A DNA stretch of 64,000 bases from Teretinema sp942493045 (lineage in GTDB: Bacteria; Spirochaetota; Spirochaetia; Treponematales; Treponemataceae): the NCBI GenBank assembly GCA_942493045.1, contig OW818665.1, positions 2,170,001 through 2,234,000 on the forward strand, given 5' to 3'. The translations under genes and the position numbers were made by a program. Every line of letters starts with the position of its first letter. The first letter of the stretch is position 1. This document shows, one piece after another, positions 24,496 to 33,997 of the stretch. The notes beneath the pieces are model-generated. The model saw only the letters and a list, made by a program, of their open reading frames with translations, did no database searches and was not told where the DNA came from.

Positions 24496-26736
24496 ATGAA
24501 ACTAACACTGCCCCTCCTCACCATCTGCATAATACTGACCGGACAGTTACATGCGCAGGATATTTTACTCGCCGGAACTTCCCGCGGTCTGTTTAAAATC
24601 GGCCAGAGTTCAGCCCAGAACATCTGGAACGGAGCCGATGTCCGCAAAATAATCCGCAATGGCAACGCCTGGTTTTTTCTGACCGGCAGCGGCATTCTCC
24701 GCAGCACCGATCTCGCGGTTTTTGAGGAACGCAATACCGGTTTACCTATAAAAGTCATCAAGGACTATGTAGATGGAAAAAAAGACTTCCACCGCGAAAT
24801 CCAGGAGCTCAAGGACCTCGAAGTCCACCCCCTTAACGCCAATATTCTGGTTACCGCCACCAAGGACGCCGTTTACCTGACCAGGGACGGCGGCCTCACC
24901 TGGCAGAACCTCGGCCTCAGCGCCGTCACCGCCGGAGTTAAAGCCGTAGCCGTTCTGGATCTGCCGGACAGCACCGGGCAGATGCAGCTGACCGTGCTGA
25001 TGTCCCACCCCATTTACGGTTTTTCCTGGAAACGACCCGATGTCAGAGGCGGCGCCTGGCAGGATCTGAACACGGGATTGGCCAGTGTGCCGTCCATCCG
25101 CTGGGCGGACGAGATTGCCGACATTTCGGTGGTCATGAACGGCGCCGTACCGAATATTTTTGCCTCCCAGACCTTTATGGGCCGCGTTTACCGGCTGGAT
25201 TGGGCCAAACGCGCCTTTACGCCGCTATGGAGCGGCCCGAATCATCTGGATACTGTGGAAAGTCTGGCCAATACCGGCAAAACGCTGTTATCGGTCAGTC
25301 CCTCGGGCATTCGCGAAATTACCCTGCCCGCCGCCGACAGCGACGCCTCTACCCCGGCCATCCCCGGCAACACGGCGGCCATCGCTCCCGACACCGTAAA
25401 CGCGGCCGCCAAGGCTGCCATGGGCATTCCAACCCTGAACCCGGCAGCCCAGACCCCGGCGGTTGCGGCGGACTGGCTGAGAGCCCTAAATACAGCTCCG
25501 GGAAACTTGCTTTCGGCCTGGATACCGGCCGTACGCACCGCGGGACGGGGAAATCTGGCTTTCAACGAACTGTGGCTGCTTTCACCCGGCAACCCGGCCA
25601 GTCAGTGGACTATGACGGCCGCCGGAAAAAAGGGCAACTATATTCCGGTACACCAGGCCGGAACCCCGGCCGGTCTGGACGGTCACCTTAAAACCCTGCG
25701 CGACAATGCCCTGAACATGCTGGTCATCGACATGAAAGACGACTATGGCACCATCCGCTACAACGCCCGTGACCCGCTGGTACTGCGCAAGGGCAATATC
25801 CGGCCGACAATCGACGTTGAAGCCTTTATCGCCAAAGCCAAAGCCCAGGGCATTTATACCGTAGCCCGCATTGTCGTTTTCAAGGACCGTTCGCTCGCGC
25901 TGCGCGAAGGCGGCCGTTACGCGATTTGGGACCGCCGCGAGAATAAGGCCTGGCAGGGATACCGCCTGGTACCGAAGGCCATCGAAGCCGCCTCCGAGTC
26001 CGGAACGGCTCCGGCGGAGCAGGTACGCCAATATTACGATGAGCACTGGGTAGACCCTTACAGCGAGGAAGTGTGGGAATATAATACCGCCGTCGCCAAG
26101 GAACTGATCGCGCGGGGTTTCGACGAAATCCAGTTTGACTATATTCGCTTTCCGACCGACGGAACCAACCTCGACAACGCTTCCTACCGCTGGCAGGACC
26201 CCGGGATGGACAAGGAAAGCGCCCTGATGTCTTTTTTAGCCTATGCCAGAAGAGAAATACAGGCGCCGGTCTCCATCGACATCTACGGCGCCAACGGCTG
26301 GTACCGCACCGGCAGCCGTACCGGACAGGATGTCGAAACCATCGCCCGCTATGTCGATGTCATCTGCCCGATGTTCTATCCCAGCCACTTTGAACAGGTT
26401 TTTCTGGCCCAGGATCCGCCGGAGGAGCGGCCGTACCGCATCTATTATTACGGTTCCTACCGCAACCTGATTATCGCCCGCAATCATGTGCTGGTCCGGC
26501 CCTGGACACAGGCCTTTTATATCGGTGTTTCCTACGACAGAAAATACTATAACGCCGATTACGTGCAGCGCCAGATTTTCGGTATCCGCGACTCCATCAA
26601 TCAGGGTTATACCCACTGGAATAATTCCGGCCGCTATGGCGATATCCGCCCGGATATTTTCATGAACGCCCCCTATCCCTGGACTTCGCCGGAAGCCGCG
26701 GCCTATCTTTTCAAGCCGGCTTTCGGAGGCCGTTAA
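24496..26736 (+). CDS. Exported putative glycoside hydrolase (DUF4015) with N-terminal BNR-like propeller
   Basis: 746 residues with a signal peptide (about 1-20, ending LHAQD). Residues 24-260 contain BNR/sialidase-type blades (LAGTSRGLFKIG, VYLTRDGGLTWQNLGLS). A low-complexity Ala/Pro/Thr linker covers about 270-340. The second half (about 390-720) is the DUF4015 TIM-barrel-like family: MLVIDMKDDYGTIRY, YTVARIVVFKD, DEIQFDYIRFPTDG, ICPMFYPSHFE. The Asp residues of IQFDYIRFP and the acidic pair DMKDD are candidate catalytic residues. A role in cell-wall or extracellular polysaccharide cleavage is inferred. The ATG of the PAP2 gene follows its stop codon directly. Confidence 0.8.
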   Translation: MKLTLPLLTICIILTGQLHAQDILLAGTSRGLFKIGQSSAQNIWNGADVRKIIRNGNAWFFLTGSGILRSTDLAVFEERNTGLPIKVIKDYVDGKKDFHREIQELKDLEVHPLNANILVTATKDAVYLTRDGGLTWQNLGLSAVTAGVKAVAVLDLPDSTGQMQLTVLMSHPIYGFSWKRPDVRGGAWQDLNTGLASVPSIRWADEIADISVVMNGAVPNIFASQTFMGRVYRLDWAKRAFTPLWSGPNHLDTVESLANTGKTLLSVSPSGIREITLPAADSDASTPAIPGNTAAIAPDTVNAAAKAAMGIPTLNPAAQTPAVAADWLRALNTAPGNLLSAWIPAVRTAGRGNLAFNELWLLSPGNPASQWTMTAAGKKGNYIPVHQAGTPAGLDGHLKTLRDNALNMLVIDMKDDYGTIRYNARDPLVLRKGNIRPTIDVEAFIAKAKAQGIYTVARIVVFKDRSLALREGGRYAIWDRRENKAWQGYRLVPKAIEAASESGTAPAEQVRQYYDEHWVDPYSEEVWEYNTAVAKELIARGFDEIQFDYIRFPTDGTNLDNASYRWQDPGMDKESALMSFLAYARREIQAPVSIDIYGANGWYRTGSRTGQDVETIARYVDVICPMFYPSHFEQVFLAQDPPEERPYRIYYYGSYRNLIIARNHVLVRPWTQAFYIGVSYDRKYYNADYVQRQIFGIRDSINQGYTHWNNSGRYGDIRPDIFMNAPYPWTSPEAAAYLFKPAFGGR

Positions 26737-27762
26737 ATGGAAACGCTGTTTACCGCCCGTACCGACAGTCTCCAGCCGGTATATGAATGGGGCATATCCG
26801 TCATCCGCCTTTTTCAGGCAGCCGCCCATCCGGCGCTGACCGCTTTCGCCCGCTTCGTTACCTATCTTGGTGAGCCGGCGCTCTACATTCTGCTTTTATC
26901 GGCGCTGTTCTGGGCGGTAGATCAAAAAAAAGCCTTCCGTCTGGCAGTGGCCGTCTGCCTTTCTAACGCCCTGAATATCAAGTTGAAAGAAAGTCTGGGC
27001 GTTCACCGACCGTTTGTACACTCTCCCGAGCTGCAATTGACCCACGCCAAGGGGTTTTCCCTGCCTTCCGGGCACGCCCAAAACTCGGCAGCCTTCTGGC
27101 CGGCCCTGCTGCTGGATAAAACCAATCCGACAGGAAAGCCAATACACCGTGGCGCGATAACCGTTTCATACACCCCGGCGCTGCGCATATTCCGCCTGCT
27201 GGTCGCCCTGCTCTTGCCAACGCTGATCGGTTTAAGCCGAATTTATCTGGGAGTGCATTATCCAACGGATGTACTGTTCGGATGGGGGATCGGAGCGCTG
27301 ATTTCGCTGACGGTGATTTTCGGCCTGCCCGCCCTGCAGAGCTTTGTCGTCGGACGCCTTCCGGCAGCTTTGGCCAGTTCGGTAAACCTGCCCCGCTCGG
27401 CCAAGCTGGCGCTGGCGGCTGCCCTGGCCTACCTGGTAAATCAGCTTAACGGCAGCGACACCTCCATGGGCGGGGCCCTCTTCGGCCTGGCCGCCGGCTA
27501 CATCCTGCTGACCACAGCCCCCCGCGGCAAAGAAGACAGCTTTATCCCCTTTTCGGCCGCGGAAGGCACCTGCGCCCAAAAGCTGCTGCGCTGCCTGGTG
27601 GGGCTCGCCGGCGTCACCCTGCTCTATTTCGGCCTGAAACAGCTTTTCCCGGACACCGGGGACTCAGCCCCGCTATTCCGCTTTATGCGCTACGGCCTGG
27701 TCGGATTCTGGACAACTTACGCCGCGCCGCGGCTGTTTCAAAAACTGACCCTTTCCAAATAA
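26737..27762 (+). CDS. PAP2-family membrane phosphatase
   Basis: 341 residues with about eight hydrophobic segments. The three phosphatase motifs are KESLGVHRPF (about 84), LPSGHAQNSAAFW (about 108) and LSRIYLGVHYPTDVLFG (about 165), containing the catalytic His residues and Arg. Such enzymes dephosphorylate lipid phosphates such as undecaprenyl diphosphate or phosphatidate at the membrane surface. The C-terminal half adds four or five helices beyond the minimal PAP2 unit. The start immediately follows the previous stop (TAAATG), so it is co-translated with the DUF4015 protein; a joint envelope role is plausible. Confidence 0.88.
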   Translation: METLFTARTDSLQPVYEWGISVIRLFQAAAHPALTAFARFVTYLGEPALYILLLSALFWAVDQKKAFRLAVAVCLSNALNIKLKESLGVHRPFVHSPELQLTHAKGFSLPSGHAQNSAAFWPALLLDKTNPTGKPIHRGAITVSYTPALRIFRLLVALLLPTLIGLSRIYLGVHYPTDVLFGWGIGALISLTVIFGLPALQSFVVGRLPAALASSVNLPRSAKLALAAALAYLVNQLNGSDTSMGGALFGLAAGYILLTTAPRGKEDSFIPFSAAEGTCAQKLLRCLVGLAGVTLLYFGLKQLFPDTGDSAPLFRFMRYGLVGFWTTYAAPRLFQKLTLSK

Positions 27763-27806
27763 AAAAAGGCTTTCCAGCGCGATCGGCGCCGGGAAGCCTT
27801 TTTTTT
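27761..27806. terminator. Bidirectional terminator between the PAP2 and galU genes
   Basis: AAAAAAAGGCTTTCC ... GGGAAGCCTTTTTTTT forms a GC-rich stem with A-run and T-run on the two sides, serving both converging genes. Confidence 0.85.
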
Positions 27807-27822
27807 GCTCTTTCCTAAAAGC

Positions 27823-28689
27823 TTACCCTTTGCGGGTCGCGATAAAACGGTCGATGACCGGCTTCAGGTCGGCGCGGGTATCGGAGTAGCGCAGGATGGC
27901 TTCCAGAAAACCGGCCGGATCACCGGTATCCAGGCGCTGGCCGCCGGCCGGACAGTAAACCACCCGGCCTTTTTCCATCAATTTATTCAAAGCATAGATA
28001 TGAAAATATTCTCCCGGCGCGGCGCCTTTTCGGGCGGCCTCCGCCACATGCGCTTCCCAGCCTTCGGCCAGCAGCGTAAAAAACTCCGGCGTATACAGAT
28101 AGCGGCCGATCGATACCTCGTGGCTGGGCTCTTTCCCCGGCGCGGGTTTTTCGACAATAGCCCGCACATGCTTACCGTCGGCGGCGATATCCAGCACCCC
28201 ATAACGGGAAACGTCACCCGGCTCGGTGATAGAAGAGAGCACGGAACAACCGGTTTCCTTCCAGACGCGTACCAGGGCGGCCGAAAGCGGCTCATCACCG
28301 AAGTGCAGGTCGTCGGGGTAGGCTACCACACAGGCGTCGTCTCCTACCCAGCTCTTCACCTGCAGCAGGGCATGTCCGGTCCCGAGCATGGACTGCTGGC
28401 GCACAAAGGCGATATTGGCGGCCGGCGGCGCGATAGCCGCGAGCTGGGCGGTTTTCCCTTCCCGGGTAAAAACCGTCTCCATTTCAATCTCGCGATCGAA
28501 ATAGTCTTCCAGCACTTTCTTGCGGCGCGAGGAAATTATCACGATATCGGTGATACCGGAGGCGATAAATTCATCGACTATAAACTGTATGGAGGGGACA
28601 TTCACCAGGGGAATCATCTCCTTGGGCACTGTCTTGGTAACCGGTAAAAAACGGGTGCCGTAACCGGCAGCAACTATTATTCCTTTCAT
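27823..28689 (-). CDS. galU: UTP-glucose-1-phosphate uridylyltransferase
   Basis: 288 residues, standard length. It makes UDP-glucose for envelope polysaccharides and glycolipids. The N terminus has the nucleotidyltransferase loop VAAGYGTRFLPVTKTVPKEM. Further marks are QFIVDEFIASGITDIVI, LLQVKSWVGDDACVVAYPDD (the metal-binding DD) and IVEKPAPGKEPSH. The start at 28689 lies 9 nt after a GATACA -10 box with no ribosome site. It is divergent from ridA. Confidence 0.93.
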   Translation of the reverse strand: MKGIIVAAGYGTRFLPVTKTVPKEMIPLVNVPSIQFIVDEFIASGITDIVIISSRRKKVLEDYFDREIEMETVFTREGKTAQLAAIAPPAANIAFVRQQSMLGTGHALLQVKSWVGDDACVVAYPDDLHFGDEPLSAALVRVWKETGCSVLSSITEPGDVSRYGVLDIAADGKHVRAIVEKPAPGKEPSHEVSIGRYLYTPEFFTLLAEGWEAHVAEAARKGAAPGEYFHIYALNKLMEKGRVVYCPAGGQRLDTGDPAGFLEAILRYSDTRADLKPVIDRFIATRKG

Positions 28690-28698
28690 GAAGGCGAG

Positions 28699-28726
28699 TG
28701 TATCACCCTCCGGAACAAAGGCTCAA
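28699..28726 (-). promoter_or_regulatory. Putative galU promoter, near-leaderless
   Basis: On the minus strand TTGAGC (28721-28726), 16 nt, GATACA (28699-28704), then 9 nt to the ATG. Confidence 0.5.
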
Positions 28727-28742
28727 GAGGCCGATAGCCTTC

Positions 28743-28771
28743 TTCGCATTTCGGAAACAGCGTGCTATACT
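28743..28771 (+). promoter_or_regulatory. ridA promoter, predicted leaderless
   Basis: TTCGCA (28743-28748), 17 nt, TATACT (28766-28771), then 7 nt (GGCGGCC) to the ATG at 28779. Transcription should start at or within 1-2 nt of the ATG. Confidence 0.65.
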
Positions 28772-28778
28772 GGCGGCC

Positions 28779-29165
28779 ATGAAAGCACTATCCACCGCAC
28801 AGGCTCCGGCCGCCATAGGGCCGTACTCCCAGGCCATTGTCGCTAACGGCCTGATCTTTGTCTCCGGCCAGCTGCCGGCCGACCCCGTAACCGGGGTTCT
28901 GGAAACCATGCCGGCTGCCGCCGCCTCTCAAGCTCTGCGCAACCTGTCCGCCATTCTGGCCGAGGGGGGCGCCTCGCTGCAGGATTGCGTCAAGGTCACC
29001 ATTTACCTGACTGACATGGCTTTCTTCGCCGAAGTGAATACCGTGTACGCTACCTTCTTTAAAGAGCCCTACCCGGCCCGGGTAACCGTCGCGGTCGCGG
29101 CTCTGCCGAAAGGCGCGGTCCTGGAAATTGACTGCGTCGCCTGTCTCAAGGAGCGCCGTTCTTGA
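28779..29165 (+). CDS. ridA: RidA-family enamine/imine deaminase
   Basis: 128 residues, the normal RidA length when started at the ATG at 28779. An in-frame upstream start would add 27 unmatched residues. RidA hydrolyses reactive enamines released by PLP enzymes. Family text: PAAIGPYSQAIVANGLIFVS, SGQLPADPVTG, VKVTIYLTDMAFFAEVNTVY and PARVTVAVAALPKGA, which includes the active-site Arg. Its stop codon overlaps the TTG start of mnmE (TTGA), giving translational coupling. Confidence 0.9.
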   Translation: MKALSTAQAPAAIGPYSQAIVANGLIFVSGQLPADPVTGVLETMPAAAASQALRNLSAILAEGGASLQDCVKVTIYLTDMAFFAEVNTVYATFFKEPYPARVTVAVAALPKGAVLEIDCVACLKERRS

Positions 29166-30583
29166 AACCATCGGCCTATAATCTGGACGACCCGATAGCA
29201 GCCATCGCCACAGCCCTCGCGCCGGCGGCCCTCGGCATTGTCCGCGCCAGCGGACGGGACTGCGTCAATCTGATAACCCCGTTTTTTTCCCGTCCGGAAG
29301 CGCTGCGCGCCGCCGCCGGCAATTCCGCCGTGCACGGCTGGATGGTTGATCCCGCGGACGGACAAAGTCGCCGCGTCGACGAAGTGGTAGCGGTCGTTTA
29401 CCGCGCCCCGCGCAGTTTTACCGGCGAAGAATCAGTGGAAATCCTGTGCCACGGCGGACCTTCTACTGTGCTGGCTATTTACCGCCTGCTACTGCGGGGC
29501 GGTTTACGGGCGGCCGAACGCGGCGAATTTACCTTCCGTTCCTTCATTCATGGCAAAACCGATCTGGCCCGCTCCGAGGCCGTCCGGGAAATTATTGAGG
29601 CCCGTACCGACACCGCTCGCGCCCATGCCGCCGACCGCCTCTCCGGCAGTCTATCCGCTGCAATAAAGGAAGTCAGCGCGCTGGCCATCCACGCCCTGGC
29701 CGCCATCGGCGCCGAAATCGAGTATCCGGAAGATGAGGACACTACCAAGGGCGCCTTTGACCGCGCCATGATCGAAGAAGCGGCCAACCGCCTCTCCGTG
29801 CTGGAGTCGGCCTGGTCGGCCGAGCGCCTGTACCGCGAAGGCTCCCGGATAGTACTGGCCGGACGCACCAACGCCGGAAAGTCCAGCCTTTTTAACACCC
29901 TGCTCAAGGAAGAGCGTTCCATCGTTTCGGATATTCACGGCACTACCCGGGATTGGCTGGAATCCTGGCTGGACTTTAACGGAATACCGGTACGCCTGTA
30001 TGATACCGCCGGCATCCGGTTGACCAGCGACAGCATTGAGGCCGAAGGCGTCGAACGATCCCTGGCCCTGGCCGGCTCGGCTGACCTGGTACTGTATCTG
30101 GTAGACGCCGTGAGCGGACTGAACGCCGAAGACGAAGCTTTTTGCCGGAACAGCGCTACTCCGCTCATTCTAGTCTGGAACAAAGCGGACCGGCCGGACG
30201 CGCTGCAGCTACCCTCAAGGGAAATCAAACCGGATCTTTTCAGCAATCCAGTCATCCGCGCGCTCTGTCCGGTCAGCGCCAAACAGGCCACCGGTATTGC
30301 CGAATTGGTGGAAACAATAGTCACTACGTTGAAGGAAGACACAGCGGCGGGAAGCGGTCAGGACTGCGGCATCGGACCCGGAACGGAGCGGCAGAAGCGG
30401 GCTATAGAAGGCGCCCGGCTGTCACTGCAGCATGCCCTGCAGGCCGAAGCAGCCGGGTTTCCGCTGGACGCGATCACCCAGGATCTGGAAGACGCAATCG
30501 CCACCCTCGGTGAAATTACCGGCGAAGTAACCACCGACGACATTCTGGACGTCGTGTTCAGCGGCTTTTGCGTCGGAAAATAG
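29162..30583 (+). CDS. mnmE: tRNA uridine-5-carboxymethylaminomethyl modification GTPase
   Basis: 473 residues. With MnmG it modifies wobble uridine 34 of tRNAs. The N-terminal folate-binding domain begins DDPIAAIATALAPAALGIVR, and the RSFIHGKTDLARSEAVREII helix region follows. The G domain has G1 LAGRTNAGKSSLFN, G2 HGTTRDW, G3 DTAGIR and G4 WNKAD. The C terminus ends FCVGK, containing the essential Cys (usually FCIGK). The start is TTG at 29162, overlapping the ridA stop. No mnmG is in the window. Confidence 0.95.
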   Translation: MKPSAYNLDDPIAAIATALAPAALGIVRASGRDCVNLITPFFSRPEALRAAAGNSAVHGWMVDPADGQSRRVDEVVAVVYRAPRSFTGEESVEILCHGGPSTVLAIYRLLLRGGLRAAERGEFTFRSFIHGKTDLARSEAVREIIEARTDTARAHAADRLSGSLSAAIKEVSALAIHALAAIGAEIEYPEDEDTTKGAFDRAMIEEAANRLSVLESAWSAERLYREGSRIVLAGRTNAGKSSLFNTLLKEERSIVSDIHGTTRDWLESWLDFNGIPVRLYDTAGIRLTSDSIEAEGVERSLALAGSADLVLYLVDAVSGLNAEDEAFCRNSATPLILVWNKADRPDALQLPSREIKPDLFSNPVIRALCPVSAKQATGIAELVETIVTTLKEDTAAGSGQDCGIGPGTERQKRAIEGARLSLQHALQAEAAGFPLDAITQDLEDAIATLGEITGEVTTDDILDVVFSGFCVGK

Positions 30584-30642
30584 AAAAGAATAATCAAGGC
30601 TAGCTAAACTGGACGCGGAAAAGTGTCCATTCCTTCGCCCGT

Positions 30643-31332
30643 TCAGCGCAGCGAAAAGAGACTGTTCGATCCGGCTCTCACCCAGCGAGTCTGAGCGCCC
30701 CTTGAAGGGGGTGCTGATAGTTTAGCCATAATCCAGGCCGCGTTTTCGCCGTCCATTCCGCCTTCCAGCGCATACAGACCAGATTGAACCGCCGGGTTAA
30801 CGCCGGTCTGTACAAAGCGCGCGGTTTCCGCGGCCAGGGCCTTAAAGGCTCCAGCGGCCATAGCCAGGCCGATATCAGTATGACTGGCCTCAATATCCCG
30901 AAACACAAAGGTCAAGGTTCCCTCGCCCTGTTTACGGAAGCGTTCCAGCAGCGCGGAAGTCAGATAGGCATAGGGACGAATCAGGGTATCGATAACTGAA
31001 GCGCAGCCGGCCGCGTCAAAAGCGCCGCCGTGCGCGGCAAGGGCCGCTCCGTCAAAAATGAGCACGGCGTCCCGTATTTTTACTCCAGTATTTTCACAGG
31101 CTAAAATAACCGAGCGGGCCGAAAGCGGCGAGGAACGTACCCAGGGCACAGTCCGCGCCTCCGAACCGGCTCCAAGCGCCAGAGCGGGAGCCTTACTTTT
31201 CCCGGCGGCAACTGGCGGCCCGCTCAGGGCAGGATCAGCCAGACATACCTGCCGGCCGAGAGAAGCGGCGGTGTCGGCCAGAATTTGCGCGAAGGGGATG
31301 GAGGCGTCGGTTACCAAAGTACAGCTGTTCAT
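30643..31332 (-). CDS. Divergent SDR/Rossmann-like protein without the usual catalytic residues
   Basis: 229 residues. The N terminus MNSCTLVTDASIPFAQILAD resembles the beta-alpha start of short-chain dehydrogenases, but the glycines of TGxxxGxG are missing. Later VSRF-like strand TLTFVFRDIEAS and the helix GLAMAAGAFKALAAETARFV match the SDR active-site helix in layout. The Tyr-x-x-x-Lys pair is absent. It could be a non-catalytic or degraded dehydrogenase, or a family I do not know. It is expressed alone, with a TATACT box 6 nt before its ATG. Confidence 0.5.
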   Translation of the reverse strand: MNSCTLVTDASIPFAQILADTAASLGRQVCLADPALSGPPVAAGKSKAPALALGAGSEARTVPWVRSSPLSARSVILACENTGVKIRDAVLIFDGAALAAHGGAFDAAGCASVIDTLIRPYAYLTSALLERFRKQGEGTLTFVFRDIEASHTDIGLAMAAGAFKALAAETARFVQTGVNPAVQSGLYALEGGMDGENAAWIMAKLSAPPSRGAQTRWVRAGSNSLFSLR

Positions 31333-31338
31333 GCAGGC

Positions 31339-31367
31339 AGTATAAAAGCCGATTGCCCTTGTGTAAA
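31339..31367 (-). promoter_or_regulatory. Promoter of the SDR-like gene, predicted leaderless
   Basis: On the minus strand TTTACA (31362-31367), a 17-nt spacer and TATACT (31339-31344), then 6 nt to the ATG at 31332. Confidence 0.7.
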
Positions 31368-31384
31368 GGGCAAAACCTCAATGG

Positions 31385-33949
31385 TCAATCCTCAACGGCT
31401 CCGGGTGATTTCTTGGGCACGGCGGCGATAGCCTTGGCCAGTTCGTCGAGCGTATAGGGCTTCGGGATAACACCCTTGAAACCGTGCGCGGCCCAGGCTG
31501 ATAAGACCGGCTCATTGGAATAGCCGGAGGACACCAGCAGAACGGCGGCGGGATCATACTCCAGAATGGAACGGGCGGTATCCGCCCCTGACAGCCCCCC
31601 GGGAACGATCAAGTCCAGAATCGTAATGTCGAAGGGGAACCCTTCAGCCGCTGCCCGGATATACAAGTCCAGGGCTTCCAGTCCATGGGTGGCCGTGACT
31701 ACTTGATAGCCCAGGCTGTACAGCATGGAGCGGGCCGTATCCAGCACCAGCTGATCGTCATCCATCAACAGCACTGACCGGCGGCCGCGTTCAATAGCGC
31801 AGGTCAGCGCGCTCTCAGGGAGTACTCCGGAGGGATCGGCCGGAATCAGAAAAACAAACTCGGCTCCGTCCGGCCCGTTTTCTCCGAGCCGGATACTGCC
31901 TTTGTGGTTCTGCACGATCGAGAGCACGATAGCCAGTCCCAAGCCGGAACCCTTTTGTTTGGTCGAGAAGAACGGATCGAACAAACGGTCTACCACCTTA
32001 TGCGGTACCCCGGGCCCGGTATCCCGTATCCGGATTTCAACGTAATTTCCTTCCGCTAAGGGCGCGCCATCGGTGCCGGCCGGGCGCTTTTGCGCCGGCT
32101 GAGAAAGACACTTGAAATTGCGCGCCGTAATTTTAATATCGCCTTTACCGGACATAGCATCCATGGCATTTACCACGATATTGGAAATCACCTGGCCGAT
32201 CTGAATACGGTCTACGACCACGGGCCACAAGTCGGACGGCAATTCAAATGAGCAACTAACCGTCGAGCCGGAGCATACTTCCAGCGCCGGCTCACGTATC
32301 AGAGAAGCCGTTTCGCAAACCTCCAGCACCGGTTTACCGCCCCTGGAGAATGTTAACAGCTGTCCGGTCAGAGCTCTGGCCCGCAGGCAGGCCCGTTCAG
32401 CCTTCATCAGGCTGCCGTGGATGTTATCGTCGGTGATGCTCAGGCGCGCCAGGCCGATATGACCGAGTATGACGGCCAGAATATTGTTAAAATCATGAGC
32501 AATGCCACCGGCCAGGAACCCGATTGTCTCCAGCTTTTTCTTGCGCTCCAGGGCCTCTCGCATCCGCTCTTCGTCGGTAATGTTTGTGACCGAAATTAGT
32601 ACGCGTCGGGCCTTATTTAAATCAAAAGATACAGCCGCGATCCGGCACAGCACCTGACGGCCGTCCTCCCGGATAAAAGTTGAGGTAAATTCGGCGACAG
32701 AACCTTCCATGAGAGCTTGCTCGATGAAGGTCCCATAGGCCGCGTCATCCATCGTCAAACCGACATCCTGCAGCCGGCGGCCGCGCAGAAAAACCGCCTC
32801 GGAATCCAGAATTTCCTCGATAGCCGGATTGGCATCGGTAATATACCCGGTCTCGGGATCCAGAATGATGATGCCGGCCGGGTTGAAAATAAACATGCGG
32901 GAAAACTTGCTTTCCGAGAGCGCCAGATCGCGGGCCGCGAATTCACGATCTGAAATTTCCTTTATCAATTGATGCATAATACGCATGTCAGTAGCCGAAA
33001 TAATGTAGCCGGTAACTTCTAGCGCCAGATCCAGGAGGCAGACGACACGCATGTCCACCGGGATTTCTTCTTTGCCGGCACCGAGGATAAAACAGTCAAA
33101 CGAGGGCGTGCGTTCAATACCGCTGTCAAAATGCGCCCGATCCCGCAGCCATTCGGTACGGGTTTCGACGGTCAGCCCGTTATCGATTACCATCTCTTCC
33201 AAACCCAGCCCTTTTACATTGGTTGCCGGCCAGCCGGTCAGAACCTGTCCGCGCCGGTTCAGCCGAACCACATGTCCCTCTGGATCGGTAATGATGACCA
33301 AATCAAAGACGTTATCCATGATCAGCTGATTCTCAAGATTGGTAGACTGCTCAAAAATACGCAGGACATGAATGATAATATGAAAAACCGCGTACCAGAT
33401 TAACAGCAGCCAGTACACCCCGTACATGGCATGAAAAACCGATACCACTAGCCCAATCGCGAATGCGATATAAACCAGTATCATCCACTGGCCGTCACGG
33501 CGGGCGCGCTCATCGGTGGCCTTACGCATCCAGTCGGCAAGCAGATACAGCGAAAAGGCCAATAGGGAGCTGCCGACCACTGTCGGAACAGCGTAGCCTC
33601 CCCAGGGCCAGGGCGCGAACAGCACTACCGCGGTCAGCGAAACAATACCCAGCGAGGCCGCATAAGCCAAGCGCGGCAAACCGAACCGGGTGAGCTGCAA
33701 AGCAAAAAAAAGATACACTACGGCGGACGAAAGACCGGTAAAATAAATGGAGCCGATAAACAAGGGCGAGAAAGACCAAAAGCCCAGTTTGTACAAGCTG
33801 AACTGCGCCAGTACGGCCGAAATGGAGAGGCCCAGAGAGCCATAGAGCAGAGGAACGGGGCCCTTTTTCCCGGCCATAAAATTCTGCAGGGCCAGGACCA
33901 CAAACAGCGGAATGACAACCAATGTAGTCAGCAAAAATGCGTCTGGCAT
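31385..33949 (-). CDS. Hybrid sensor histidine kinase with 7TM-like input, PAS domains and receiver
   Basis: 854 residues. About seven membrane helices occupy residues 5-215. Two PAS domains follow (about 225-330 and 355-465; NPAGIIILDPETGYITDANP is typical). The kinase core has H box FLAGGIAHDFNNILAVILGH, N box NIVVNAMDAM, G1 RDTGPGVP and G2 GSGLGLAIV. The C-terminal receiver (about 725-845) has DDD, phospho-acceptor Asp in ITILDLIVPGG, Ser in LLVSSGYS and Lys in VIPKPY. The HDFNN box and single trailing receiver are typical of orphan hybrid kinases. A GAAGGAAG ribosome site precedes the start. The signal and output partner are not apparent. Confidence 0.92.
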   Translation of the reverse strand: MPDAFLLTTLVVIPLFVVLALQNFMAGKKGPVPLLYGSLGLSISAVLAQFSLYKLGFWSFSPLFIGSIYFTGLSSAVVYLFFALQLTRFGLPRLAYAASLGIVSLTAVVLFAPWPWGGYAVPTVVGSSLLAFSLYLLADWMRKATDERARRDGQWMILVYIAFAIGLVVSVFHAMYGVYWLLLIWYAVFHIIIHVLRIFEQSTNLENQLIMDNVFDLVIITDPEGHVVRLNRRGQVLTGWPATNVKGLGLEEMVIDNGLTVETRTEWLRDRAHFDSGIERTPSFDCFILGAGKEEIPVDMRVVCLLDLALEVTGYIISATDMRIMHQLIKEISDREFAARDLALSESKFSRMFIFNPAGIIILDPETGYITDANPAIEEILDSEAVFLRGRRLQDVGLTMDDAAYGTFIEQALMEGSVAEFTSTFIREDGRQVLCRIAAVSFDLNKARRVLISVTNITDEERMREALERKKKLETIGFLAGGIAHDFNNILAVILGHIGLARLSITDDNIHGSLMKAERACLRARALTGQLLTFSRGGKPVLEVCETASLIREPALEVCSGSTVSCSFELPSDLWPVVVDRIQIGQVISNIVVNAMDAMSGKGDIKITARNFKCLSQPAQKRPAGTDGAPLAEGNYVEIRIRDTGPGVPHKVVDRLFDPFFSTKQKGSGLGLAIVLSIVQNHKGSIRLGENGPDGAEFVFLIPADPSGVLPESALTCAIERGRRSVLLMDDDQLVLDTARSMLYSLGYQVVTATHGLEALDLYIRAAAEGFPFDITILDLIVPGGLSGADTARSILEYDPAAVLLVSSGYSNEPVLSAWAAHGFKGVIPKPYTLDELAKAIAAVPKKSPGAVED

Positions 33950-33962
33950 ATCTTCCTTCGGA

Positions 33963-33991
33963 TTGACGGGAAGTTTTTCTTCCGTTATCCT
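33963..33991 (+). promoter_or_regulatory. Symporter promoter, predicted leaderless
   Basis: TTGACG (33963-33968), 17 nt, TATCCT (33986-33991), then GACTCA-type 6-nt spacing to the ATG at 33998. This is the clearest leaderless promoter of the set. Confidence 0.75.
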
Positions 33992-33997
33992 GACTCA

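Noticed and set aside
28698..28778. 27-residue N-terminal extension of RidA
   Set aside because: RidA proteins are ~128 residues beginning at the later ATG, and a TATACT promoter box lies inside the extension.
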